Shown: in pieces, positions 54,385 to 63,113 of the stretch
How positions within the stretch are numbered: position 1 is the first letter of the stretch
Layout: each line of letters starts with the position of its first letter
NCBI GenBank assembly: GCA_016716665.1
Contig: JADJVH010000006.1
Location: 124,001-188,000 of the forward strand
Source of the DNA: Candidatus Opimibacter iunctus
GTDB lineage: Bacteria > Bacteroidota > Bacteroidia > Chitinophagales > Saprospiraceae
Length of the DNA stretch: 64,000 nt
Reading direction: 5' to 3'
Made by a program: the position numbers and the translations under genes
The notes under the pieces: generated by a model
Databases searched by the model: none
Told to the model about the DNA's origin: nothing
The model's input: only the letters and a program-made list of their open reading frames with translations

Positions 54385-54413
54385 CAAATTTAGCATATTT
54401 GTTAGTATCACAA
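54385..54413 (-). promoter_or_regulatory. ndk promoter
   Basis: On the minus strand, TTG (54413-54411), 18 bases, then TAAATTTG (54392-54385) gives an exact -7 element. Initiation near 54378 leaves a leader of about 33 bases before the ndk ATG. It overlaps the divergent promoter for the DHH phosphoesterase gene. Confidence 0.65.
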
Positions 54414-54429
54414 TAAAATAAGACCTTTG
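54398..54429 (+). promoter_or_regulatory. Promoter of the DHH phosphoesterase gene
   Basis: TTTG (54398-54401), 20 bases, then GACCTTTG (54422-54429), 7 of 8 bases of the -7 consensus. Initiation near 54436 lies downstream of the TTG at 54427, so that codon cannot be the translation start if this promoter is used. Confidence 0.55.
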
Positions 54430-54456
54430 CGCCCTGAAAAATTCAAGTACAGATAC

Positions 54457-55464
54457 GTGGATTCATTATATCATTTGATCAGGCAGCCTGCACGTGTGGT
54501 GATCGTCACCCACAAGAATCCTGATGGGGATGCATTAGGATCCACGCTGGCATTGGCTGCGGTACTGAATAAGCTGATGCATACGGTCACCGTAGTGCTT
54601 CCAAATGATTTTCCACCCCTGTTTAACTTTTTACCCGGGATTGACAAAGTCATAATCGGGGAGATGAATCCTGAAGAAGCTATGGCAGCCTTTGAAAAGG
54701 CAGATATTATCTTTTGCCTGGATTTCAATTCACTTGACCGTATCGACAGGTTTGGACTTGATGTGATGGCTTCACACGCTGTCAAGATCCTGATAGATCA
54801 CCATATCGACCCTGAACCTTTCGCAGACCATATCGTCTCCAAGACGGAAGCCAGTTCAACGGCTGAATTGGTTTACGACTTCCTCGTGGAGCATGGCCTT
54901 GAAAAGTATATTGATGTACAGATTGCTGAAGCACTGTACACGGGCATCCTGATGGATACCGGTTCTTTCAGATACGCCACTAATCCACATGTCTTTGAAA
55001 TAGCCGCTGCACTCAAGCGGCTAGGCATGGATGATTATATGTTACAGATTCGTCTGTTCAACAGCATGACCGAAAAGCAGCTTAAGTTGCTTGGTCATTG
55101 CCTCGCTAACCGTATGTTGCTGATGAGTGAACATCAGGCCGGCATTATTTGGCTTGACAAGGATGATTATAAAGCCTGGTCTATCGGACGGGGAGACACG
55201 GAAGGCATCGTCAATTACATCCTCATGGTACGCAATATGAAGATGGCAGTTTTCATTTCTGAACAACAGAATGTGACAAAACTGTCTTTTCGCTCCAAGG
55301 GCAATATCAATGTCCAGGAGATCTGCCATACCTATTTCAATGGTGGTGGGCACAAGAATGCTTCCGGGGGACAATTGAAGGCCTCTATGGAAGAGACCAT
55401 TGCCAAAGTCAAAGAGATTATTCCACTAACAATGAACGCATATCAATTACAACATGAACAATAA
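54457..55464 (+). CDS. DHH-family phosphoesterase (NrnA-like oligoribonuclease/pAp phosphatase)
   Basis: A 335-residue DHH/DHHA1 protein that degrades short RNA oligonucleotides and often pAp. The metal motifs are THKNPDGDALGS, FCLDFNSLDRID, the DHH itself in LIDHHIDPEP, and TGILMDTGSF. The DHHA1 C-terminal domain carries the substrate-binding GGGHKNASGG. The open frame reaches back to a TTG at 54427, but a promoter overlaps that region, so the GTG at 54457 is preferred. It overlaps the FKBP gene by 11 bases. Confidence 0.9.
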   Translation: MDSLYHLIRQPARVVIVTHKNPDGDALGSTLALAAVLNKLMHTVTVVLPNDFPPLFNFLPGIDKVIIGEMNPEEAMAAFEKADIIFCLDFNSLDRIDRFGLDVMASHAVKILIDHHIDPEPFADHIVSKTEASSTAELVYDFLVEHGLEKYIDVQIAEALYTGILMDTGSFRYATNPHVFEIAAALKRLGMDDYMLQIRLFNSMTEKQLKLLGHCLANRMLLMSEHQAGIIWLDKDDYKAWSIGRGDTEGIVNYILMVRNMKMAVFISEQQNVTKLSFRSKGNINVQEICHTYFNGGGHKNASGGQLKASMEETIAKVKEIIPLTMNAYQLQHEQ

Positions 55465-56347
55465 CATCTTTTTTTCTCTGCTCTGCGTCCTCTTAATTGC
55501 AGGATGCTCTTCTGAAGGCCGTCGTATCAAATCGGAATCAGGATATGAATACCAGGTTGTCCGCAAAGGGGGTTCAGACCCTATTCCGGTCAATAGTTAC
55601 GTTTTCTTCAATATGTCTCTGACACAGAAGGATTCCGTTTTACAGACTACTGCTACGATGGGCAAACCATCAGTGTTGAAACTCATGGAAGACAATAAGA
55701 GCTATGGCCAGCTCAAGGCGCTCGTGGATATCATGGGCACCTTGCACGAAGGCGACAGCTTGAACTTCTTTTTCCCGGTTGATTCCTTTGACCGTGTGCC
55801 TCCAGGCTTTGAGGCATTTACTGAAGCAATGGTTTACCATGTAGGTATTGTGGATGTGATGGATGAAGCCGCTTTCGAAAAATATTCGGATTCTATCCAG
55901 CAGGAACAGGAGAAAGTAAGGCAGGTGGTTCGTGACCGTTTACCTGAAATTGAGGCATTGACCAAGAGCAACTGGGATGCCTACAAGAAGGGCGATTTGA
56001 ACAGCCAGATCCAGACGACTGCTTCAGGTCTCCGTTATATCATCCATGATGCCGGCCAGGAAGGAACCAAGCCTGCCAAAGGCGATCAGGTATCTGTCCA
56101 TTACTACGGTATGCTGGATGCAGATGCTAAGATGTTTGACACTTCCTTCAAGGGAGGCCAGCCTTACCAGTTTCCACTCGGTATGGGTCAGGTGATCCCG
56201 GGATGGGATGAAGGTATCCTGTTGCTGAACAAAGGAGCTAAGGCTACATTGTTCATTCCTGCAGCACTTGGATACGGCGCGGCAGGTTCACCTCCGGTGA
56301 TCCCTGAAAATGCGGATTTGATATTCTATGTTGAATTAGAGAAATAA
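55454..56347 (+). CDS. FKBP-type peptidyl-prolyl isomerase lipoprotein
   Basis: A 297-residue lipoprotein: signal peptide with lipobox IAGC (Cys near residue 18). A diverged FKBP-like N-terminal module (about 28-140) is followed by a linker and a well-conserved FKBP domain at the C-terminus (about 190-297: VSVHYYGMLDADAKMFDTSF, QVIPGWDEGI, ATLFIPAALGYG). It is a periplasmic folding helper. It overlaps the upstream DHH gene by 11 bases, implying coupled translation, and a strong hairpin follows. Confidence 0.93.
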   Translation: MNNNIFFSLLCVLLIAGCSSEGRRIKSESGYEYQVVRKGGSDPIPVNSYVFFNMSLTQKDSVLQTTATMGKPSVLKLMEDNKSYGQLKALVDIMGTLHEGDSLNFFFPVDSFDRVPPGFEAFTEAMVYHVGIVDVMDEAAFEKYSDSIQQEQEKVRQVVRDRLPEIEALTKSNWDAYKKGDLNSQIQTTASGLRYIIHDAGQEGTKPAKGDQVSVHYYGMLDADAKMFDTSFKGGQPYQFPLGMGQVIPGWDEGILLLNKGAKATLFIPAALGYGAAGSPPVIPENADLIFYVELEK

Positions 56348-56353
56348 ACACCA

Positions 56354-56377
56354 GAGAGGGGGCTTTAGCCCCCTCTC
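56354..56377 (+). terminator. Hairpin between the FKBP gene and prfB
   Basis: GAGAGGGGGC (56354-56363) and GCCCCCTCTC (56368-56377) form a perfect 10-bp GC-rich stem with a TTTA loop, followed by ATTTT. It lies 7 bases after the FKBP stop and 17 bases before the prfB ATG, so it may end the upstream transcript or structure the prfB leader. Confidence 0.65.
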
Positions 56378-56394
56378 ATTTTAAACCATTTATC

Positions 56395-57493
56395 ATGACC
56401 GTAGATCAGTTTACAGATCTCAAGACCCGCGTGGGAGTTTTAGGGAGGTATCTTTGACGTCGCAAGACGTAAACTTCAATTAGAGGAAAGAGAACAACTC
56501 ACCTTAGACCCTGAATTCTGGAATGATGCTGAAAAAGCAGGCATCGTCCTCAAGGAAATCAAAGCACATAAGCACTGGATCTCCAACTTTGAGGCCATCG
56601 AAGCCGTCGTGGACGACCTCGGTGTTCTCCTCGAGTTTTTTGATGCCGGTGAAGCCACAGAAGAAGAGCTGGATGCAGCCTATGCAAAGGCTGTTGATAT
56701 CGTCGATGACGTAGAGTTCCGAAGCACACTCAACAATCCCGAGGACGAAATGTCCTGCATCCTGGAAATCAATGCCGGGGCTGGTGGCACCGAAAGTTGT
56801 GACTGGTCCGAAATGCTCCTGCGCATGTATGTGATGTGGGCGGAGAAAAATGGATATAAAGTCTCAGAGCTCAACCGGCAAAACGGTGATGTAGCTGGTA
56901 TCAAAAGCGCTGAAATCGAAATCAACGGAGAGTACGCCTATGGCATGCTGAAGGGAGAGAACGGGGTCCACCGCCTTGTACGTGTCAGCCCTTTTAACTC
57001 TCAGGGAAAACGCATGACTTCCTTTTCTTCCGTGTTTGTGCATCCCATGATTGATGACAGCATCACCGTGGAGATTAAAACGGATGACCTGGAATGGGAC
57101 ACATTCCGTTCCAGTGGTGCAGGAGGCCAGCATGTCAATAAAACAGAATCTGCTGTGCGTGTACGACACCTCCCATCAGGTATTGTCGTTGAATGCCAGC
57201 AGGAAAGATCACAACACCAGAATCGCGAAAAAGCCCTTCAAATGCTGCGGTCAAGACTCTATGAAAAGGAGATTGAAAAGCGCAATGCAGAACGTGACAA
57301 AGTGGAAGCCGGTAAAACGAAAAATGAATGGGGTAGTCAGATCAGAAGTTATGTGCTTGATGATCGCCGCGTCAAGGACCACAGGAGCCAGTTCACTGTG
57401 CATAATCCCGACCTTGTCCTGAATGGTGATCTAAACGGATTTATCAAGGCATATTTGATGTGGAGCAAGAGCGGAGATGCAGGGCAGAATTAA
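56395..57493 (+). CDS. prfB: Peptide chain release factor 2 with programmed +1 frameshift
   Basis: RF2 recognises UGA and UAA stops. The zero frame starts at ATG 56395 and stops after 20 codons at TGA 56455-56457. The site AGGGAGG TAT CTT TGA C is the classical autoregulatory +1 frameshift element: an internal Shine-Dalgarno-like AGGGAGG a few bases before CTT TGA. Skipping one T continues as DVARRKLQLEERE. The rest shows the GGQ motif (SSGAGGQHVNKTESAVR) and the release-factor domains; total about 365 residues. Its stop overlaps the convergent cutA stop. Confidence 0.95.
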
Positions 57494-57807
57494 TTTACTG
57501 CTGCCAGGCACTCTTTTATCCAACTGCCATAAGCATCATTGACTTGCACCTCCCAGCTGATGATACAAGGCACTTCATACGAATGGGTAGTACTAATCCA
57601 TTCTTGCAACGATTGCTTGTGAGATGGTAATGTCTTCAGGAGGAGAACGCATTCTTTTTCATGTTGCACTTCTCCGGGCCACTTGAAAGCGGAGTCGATT
57701 GGAAATATATTGGCGCAAGCAGCCAGGTGTATTTCGATAGCCTTTTCGCCCAGCAATTTTGCCTCTGCCGATGTGCCTACTGGAATATAAAATAAGGTGA
57801 TTTCCAC
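57490..57807 (-). CDS. cutA: CutA divalent-cation tolerance family protein
   Basis: A 105-residue protein with the ferredoxin-like trimeric CutA1 fold. It opens with ITLFYIPVGTSAEAKLLGE and continues with LAACANIFPIDSAFKWPGEV, KECVLLLKT, and YEVPCIISWEV near the end. The start is a GTG at 57807, five bases after the pfkA stop, so it is the last gene of the GlcNAc kinase-pfkA-cutA run. The metal-tolerance role is a family label; the actual function is uncertain. Confidence 0.92.
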   Translation of the reverse strand: MEITLFYIPVGTSAEAKLLGEKAIEIHLAACANIFPIDSAFKWPGEVQHEKECVLLLKTLPSHKQSLQEWISTTHSYEVPCIISWEVQVNDAYGSWIKECLAAVN

Positions 57808-57812
57808 AGCGT

Positions 57813-58805
57813 CTACAGGGAAAGGATTTCAGCCATACGCAACAGGTCCTGATCGATATCCTTGCTCTTGTTGATCGCGTCTTCGAAGGGAATCAACACC
57901 ATCTGGTTGTTTTGAATGCCCACCATCTTGTTGGTATGGCCTTCGATGATTGATTCCACTGCCTTGTAGCCCATTCTGCTGGCAATGAGCCGGTCCAGTG
58001 CGGAAGGAGCACCACCGCGCTGTAAATGGCCAATGATCGTCACCTTTGGATCATAATCCGGAAACCTTGCCCTGATTTCACTCGCCAGTTTTTGGGCATT
58101 TCCGTTTTCATTTCCTTCTGCAACCACGATCAGGGAAAATAACTTCTGACGTTTAGCTGTTTTTTCAAGGTGCTTGATCAGGGTTTCGACATCGATCGAA
58201 GACTCAGGGATCAGGATGGCTCCGGCACCGCTTCCTATACCGGTATTGAGGGCGATATACCCTGTATCCCTTCCCATGACTTCTACAAAGAATAACCTGT
58301 TGTGCGAATCAGCAGTATCCCTGATACGATCGACCGCTTCAATGGCAGTGTTGACAGCAGTATCAAATCCAATGGTATAGTCGGTTCCATATAGATCGTT
58401 GTCAATGGTCCCGGGAATACCTATCACAGGTATTCCATATTCTTCAAAGAAGATTTTACCCCCTGTAAACGTACCATCTCCACCGATAGCGATCAATGCT
58501 TCAATGTCATTGGCTACCAAGGCATCATAAGCTGATTTCCTGCCTTCCGGAGTACGGAAGCGGGTACTGCGTGCTGTCTTCAGGATGGTGCCTCCGCGAT
58601 GGATGATATTTCCCACATCTCCTTTGTCCAATCGTACGATATCCCCATCGATCATTCCTTCATATCCTCTGTATATCCCAAAGACATGCAGGTCATAGTA
58701 AGAAGCCGTCCGGACCACTGCCCTGATTGCAGCGTTCATCCCCGGGGCATCACCACCCGAAGAGTAAACAGCGATCCGGCGTATTTCTGTTTTCATTTTA
58801 TTCAT
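57813..58805 (-). CDS. pfkA: ATP-dependent 6-phosphofructokinase
   Basis: A 330-residue glycolytic enzyme converting fructose 6-phosphate to the 1,6-bisphosphate. It has SSGGDAPGMNAAIR at the ATP site, IGGDGTFTGG (GGDGT indicates ATP rather than pyrophosphate use), the catalytic GTIDNDL, MGRDTGYIAL and LQRGGAPSALDR. The ATG at 58805 overlaps the kinase gene's stop; an alternative ATG at 58796 would give the more usual short N-terminus. Confidence 0.96.
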   Translation of the reverse strand: MNKMKTEIRRIAVYSSGGDAPGMNAAIRAVVRTASYYDLHVFGIYRGYEGMIDGDIVRLDKGDVGNIIHRGGTILKTARSTRFRTPEGRKSAYDALVANDIEALIAIGGDGTFTGGKIFFEEYGIPVIGIPGTIDNDLYGTDYTIGFDTAVNTAIEAVDRIRDTADSHNRLFFVEVMGRDTGYIALNTGIGSGAGAILIPESSIDVETLIKHLEKTAKRQKLFSLIVVAEGNENGNAQKLASEIRARFPDYDPKVTIIGHLQRGGAPSALDRLIASRMGYKAVESIIEGHTNKMVGIQNNQMVLIPFEDAINKSKDIDQDLLRMAEILSL

Positions 58806-59637
58806 GTGCAAGGTGTCTTTCAAAAAGGCGGTGCGCAGGATCTTTTATAAAAAGGCCTGCCTTCAGTCCGCTTTCTTCCAGTTCGTGTTTGATTAAGCGG
58901 GCAAATATACAGCCTATAGACCCAACAATGTGCACAACCTCGCCTGGGCTGAGTGGGACCAGGTGACGCTTTACAAATAATTTAAATCTGGATGCCACCA
59001 GGTTTTCGATCCATTCATGCTCCTGGAATAAGACAGCAACCCTTGCAAAATCTGCAAGATATTGATTGGGCGCAGGGGAAGCCTGAAGGTTGTTTAGAAA
59101 TCCAACCCTGCCATCGGGCAACCTGTCTTCCATCTCTTTCATGATCACTGCAGGCATCTCATGATAAAAATAGGACTGGAGTAAGGCTTTTCCGATATCA
59201 CATCCGCCTCCTTCATCCCCAAGGATGTACCCAAGTGAATTAGCTTGCCTTACCATCTTGTGACCGTCCCAAACAGCCGCATGGCTTCCCGTCCCAAGGA
59301 TCGCAACGGTGCCTTTGTCGTTTCCGCAAGCTGCAACAGCCGCGCCAACGAGATCTGATGCAACGTGTATTAATGATTCAGGAAAAAGGCTTTGTATTTG
59401 CTTTTTAACTTCATTCGATACCCGGTGGTCGATCACACCTGCCCCATAAAACCATATTTCTGAAAATCTGGTTTCGCTGGTTTTTGAATGCAAATCTTCA
59501 AAAAGCTTTATTCCTGATGCAGGGGAATGCACCAATGGGTTGTAGCCACCCAAAGAAAGCTCCTGACTGGCTGGCGCATTGAACCACCATGATGATTTTG
59601 TAGATCCGATATCTCCGACGAGTATTGTTTTGCCCAT
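58798..59637 (-). CDS. BadF/BadG-type kinase, N-acetylglucosamine kinase-like
   Basis: A 279-residue ASKHA-fold sugar kinase. The phosphate-1 loop is LVGDIGSTKSSWWF, phosphate-2 is AILGTGSHAAVWDG, and a GYILGDEGGGCDIGKALL segment is characteristic of eukaryote-type GlcNAc kinases also common in Bacteroidota. The C-terminal adenosine motif is VHIVGSIGCIFA. It heads an operon with pfkA and cutA, which fits a feed of amino sugars into glycolysis. Substrate specificity is inferred. Confidence 0.88.
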   Translation of the reverse strand: MGKTILVGDIGSTKSSWWFNAPASQELSLGGYNPLVHSPASGIKLFEDLHSKTSETRFSEIWFYGAGVIDHRVSNEVKKQIQSLFPESLIHVASDLVGAAVAACGNDKGTVAILGTGSHAAVWDGHKMVRQANSLGYILGDEGGGCDIGKALLQSYFYHEMPAVIMKEMEDRLPDGRVGFLNNLQASPAPNQYLADFARVAVLFQEHEWIENLVASRFKLFVKRHLVPLSPGEVVHIVGSIGCIFARLIKHELEESGLKAGLFIKDPAHRLFERHLAHE

Positions 59638-59785
59638 GCAGGGGTGAAAATAGGGAAATATGGTACTCCAGCCATTGATTTAGGCTGGATATCATCTATC
59701 GTGTTCCCAGCCATCTTTGTCTAATTTTTAGGAAGTTACCCAACTCCTTACTACATTTGACATGAATCTGATCACTAACTAAGCT

Positions 59786-60335
59786 ATGATGGTACTCCTT
59801 GTTTTAATCCTGATTGTCGTTGTCCTCGGTCTATACCTGATGGGCACATACAACAAGCTCGTTCGCCTCCGTAACGGAGCTGAAGAAGCATTCAAATCAA
59901 TCAATGTCTATCTCAAGCAGCGCTATGACCTCATCCCCAACCTCGTGAATACGATCAAAGGGGTATACCCAATATGAGAGCGGAACGCTTGAAAAAATCG
60001 TTGAACTGCGTAGCAGGGCGATGAATGCAGGTGGTAAAGATGGCGGTGCAGCTGAACTGGAATTGTCCGGTGCATTGAAAACTGTTTTTGCACTGGCTGA
60101 AAATTATCCTGATCTCAAGGCTAACCAGGAATTCCTCAACTTACAGCAAACACTCACCGGACTCGAAGAAAGTATCCAGCGTGCACGCAGATATTATAAT
60201 GCTTCTGCACGCGATATGAACAATGCGGTTGAAGTATTTCCAAGCAACCTGATTGCAGGCCCGTTTGGATTTCACAGGATGGAATACTTCGAAGTGGATG
60301 AAGCTGAAACACAAAATGTAAAAGTCCAGTTCTGA
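59786..60335 (+). CDS. LemA family protein (one frameshift)
   Basis: About 182 residues after repair. An N-terminal membrane anchor (VLLVLILIVVVLGLYLMG) is followed by the LemA core: YNKLVRLRNGAEEAFKSINV, YLKQRYDLIPNLVNTIKG, then ESIQRARRYYNASARDMN and FPSNLIAG. The GGGG run at 59960-59963 carries one base too many. With GGG the frame continues KGYTQYESGTLEKIVELRSR into the second part. The unrepaired frame stops at 59977. A four-base gap separates it from the DUF2207 gene, its usual partner. Confidence 0.9.
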
Positions 60336-60339
60336 GACT

Positions 60340-62005
60340 ATGACCAAGCGATTTCTGCTGCTTTTAATGCCCCTATGGTTTGTAGCCATACAGGCAAAAG
60401 CAGAATATTTTTCCATTACCAGGTATGACATCAATGTCACCTTTGCAGCCGATGGTTCAGCAGATTTTGTTGAAACTATTGAAGTCAGGTTTACAGAACC
60501 ACGCCATGGTATTTTTCGGTTCATTCCGTACCGGGACAACATCAATGGTCATGAGCTGGACAGGCTCATCAAGGATATAAGCGTGGATGGATTTAAGTTC
60601 ACCACCTCAAAGGTTGAAAACAACAATATCGAAATCAGGATAGGAGATGCGGATACCTATGTAGAGGGTACTCAGCTTTATCGCATTAGTTATCATGTAG
60701 TCAATCCGTTGAATTTCTTTGATGACGACCATAGCGAATTTTACTGGGACCTCCTGGGGATCAGTTGGCCAGTCGAGATAGAAAATGTGACTTACCAGCT
60801 TAATTTTCCGGATCAGGTGAGCCTGACGAATGACCAGGTAAAAGGGTATACAGGTTCGTCTGGTGCTGCTGGCCAGGATGTTATATACAAGGTTAGCCCA
60901 AAGAAGGTGGAAGGTAGCACCACAAGGAAATTTATACCAGGTGAGGGATTGACTGTTGGGGTGTTTTTTCCTAAAGGGACTTTCCAGGCGATGAGTGATT
61001 GGTCTTATTTCCTTGAAAGGCATGGCTTATTATTGGCTCCATTCTTTTTTATTTTTAGCGGGCTTCTGGCTAGGTTTTTTGCACGTAACAAGAAGCAGAC
61101 CATCATGACAGAATATTTTCCTCCGGAAGGTGTCTCGCCTGCAGTCGCCGGAGGTTTTGTGGATGACAGCGTAGACAATAATGATGTACTCTGCTTGATC
61201 CCACATTTGGCAAATCATGGTTATCTGCGATTAGAAGTGCAGGAAGGTGGTTTCCTCAGAAAGGATGATATCACCTTTTAAGCTGAAGGAAGCAGGACCT
61301 GAGTTGTTTGCTTTTGAGAAAGAGTTTTTTAATGCCCTTTTTTCCACCGGGGACCAGGTTCAACTAAAGAACCTAAAGGATAAGTTTCATACCCACATGA
61401 CAGGCGTCAAGGCTTCTGTCAAAGATTGGATCATGGCACAGGGGTGGTATGAAGCAGACCAGAAGGCCATGGGGTGCACGACCGGTATCGGTGGATTGGT
61501 GGCTTTGGCCTGGGGAGGTTATGCTGTATTTGCCAGGCAGAATATGGATGGATTTGCGCTGATAGCGACCGGTTTTATCCTGTTCTATTTCGCCAGCAAG
61601 TTCAATAAGCGTTCTCCTGCAGGTAATGAAACGTACAGGAAACTCGAAGGCTTCAGGCTTTTTGTCAAGAAAGCAGAAAAGCCTGTGATCGAACGATTGA
61701 TGAAAGAGGATCCATTATACTATGATAAGACGATGCCCTTTGCGCTCGCCTTCGGATACCTCAAGCAATGGAATACACAGTTTCAGGGGTTATTGACCCA
61801 GCCACCTTCATGGTATGGTTCACCCGGGATGCACGGAGCGGCACTTGGCCAGTCATGGGGAAATTTTTCTGAGAGTTTTCCTTCTGAGATCAACAGCATA
61901 GGCTCCGTTTTCAACAGCGCACCGAGCAGCAGTGGCTCAGGTGGTGGCGGGGGTGGCGGCTTCAGCGGTGGCGGCAGTGGCGGCGGCGGCGGCGGAAGTT
62001 GGTAA
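60340..62005 (+). CDS. DUF2207 membrane protein with glycine-rich tail (one frameshift)
   Basis: About 554 residues after repair. It has a signal peptide (FLLLLMPLWFVAIQA), then the DUF2207 extracytoplasmic domain (about 22-220: FSITRYDINVTFAADGSADF, EPRHGIFRFIPYR). A membrane helix (about 230-247) and a cytoplasmic region with two further helices (about 385-425) follow, then a tail made almost wholly of Gly and Ser ending in SW. The TTTT at 61276-61279 has one extra T. With TTT, DDITF runs straight on into KLKEAGPELFAFEKEFF. LemA-DUF2207 pairs are widespread and of unknown envelope function. Confidence 0.9.
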
Positions 62006-62121
62006 ATTCCGGATTTCCTTATCTTCTCTTAACTTTGATGGATGACACCATTTGCTGAGTTGTGGCATTTTGGTCGTGTATGTCTGGCTGCCAGTTCACT
62101 GTTTTGCCTATTTTCGCCTTT

Positions 62122-63027
62122 ATGTCAGACATTTTAAAAAATCACATTATCGCCGTAATCGGCGCAGGTACCATGGGCAATGGGATTACTCATGTCTTTG
62201 CCCAGTATGGATATCAGGTCACCATGATAGACATTTCACCTGATGCACTGAGCAGAGGCCTGTCTACAATCACAAAAAACCTGGACAGGATGGTGGCGAA
62301 GGAAAAAATAACTGCTTTGGAGAAAGACCAGACCCTTGCCCGTATACGGACCTCTACCGAGATACAGGCAAGTGTGCAGGATGCTACAATCGTCATAGAA
62401 GCTGCCACTGAAAATGTAGACCTGAAACTTAAAATCTTCAAGGGGCTCAACGAATTCTGTAAGCCAGATACCATACTGGCGACCAACACAAGCTCTATCT
62501 CTATTACAAAGATTGCAGCCGTCACAGATCGTCCTGACCGCGTCATCGGTATGCATTTTATGAACCCTGTTCCCGTCATGAAACTGGTGGAGATTATCAG
62601 AGGGTATAGTACTTCAGATGACGTCACCAATACGGTCATGGCATTGTCGCAAAGCCTTGACAAGATTCCTGTTACGGTCAATGATTATCCGGGCTTTGTA
62701 GCCAACAGGATATTGATTCCGATGATCAATGAAGCGATCATTGCGCTATGGGAAGGTGTGGCTGGTGTTGAAGAAATAGACAATGTGATGAAACTGGGAA
62801 TGGCTCATCCCATGGGCCCATTGCAGTTAGCCGACTTTATCGGTTTGGATGTAGTCCTTGCCATCACGAGAGTATTGCAGGATGGTTATGGCCAGCCTAA
62901 GTATGCACCATGCCCGTTGCTGGTCAATATGGTCCAGGCAGGTAAGTTGGGTGTGAAGTCAGGTGAAGGATTTTACATCTATAATACAGGAGACAAACAA
63001 CTGGTGGTGAGTCCAAATTTCAGGTAG
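62122..63027 (+). CDS. 3-hydroxybutyryl-CoA/3-hydroxyacyl-CoA dehydrogenase
   Basis: A 301-residue NAD(P)-dependent dehydrogenase. The Rossmann motif is VIGAGTMGNG, the catalytic His is in GMHFMNPVPVMKL with the Glu partner in IIRGYS, and ASN-type NTSSIS precedes them. The C-terminal helical domain includes GFVANRILIPMINEA and GMAHPMGPLQLADFIGLD. The ATG at 62122 (MSDILKNHIIAVIG) is used rather than the longer frame from 62062. It belongs to fatty-acid or butanoate metabolism; stand-alone Hbd type, not a FadB fusion. Confidence 0.95.
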   Translation: MSDILKNHIIAVIGAGTMGNGITHVFAQYGYQVTMIDISPDALSRGLSTITKNLDRMVAKEKITALEKDQTLARIRTSTEIQASVQDATIVIEAATENVDLKLKIFKGLNEFCKPDTILATNTSSISITKIAAVTDRPDRVIGMHFMNPVPVMKLVEIIRGYSTSDDVTNTVMALSQSLDKIPVTVNDYPGFVANRILIPMINEAIIALWEGVAGVEEIDNVMKLGMAHPMGPLQLADFIGLDVVLAITRVLQDGYGQPKYAPCPLLVNMVQAGKLGVKSGEGFYIYNTGDKQLVVSPNFR

Positions 63028-63075
63028 TTGTTCTGCTATTCATCAGATATCTTTGTAGACGATAGTATACCACTA

Positions 63076-63113
63076 AAAAGAAAAGGCCGCATGTATATGC
63101 GGCCTTTTCTTTT
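63076..63113. terminator. Bidirectional intrinsic terminator
   Basis: AAAAGAAAAGGCCGCAT (63076-63092) and ATGCGGCCTTTTCTTTT (63097-63113) are perfect 17-bp arms around a GTAT loop. It lies between the 3-hydroxyacyl-CoA dehydrogenase gene and the convergent T9SS cargo gene, touching the latter's stop codon. Confidence 0.85.

Noticed and set aside
56395..56457. prfB as a disrupted gene
   Set aside because: The stop is at the known RF2 programmed frameshift site with its SD-like element, so it is functional and separate from the ten homopolymer indels.
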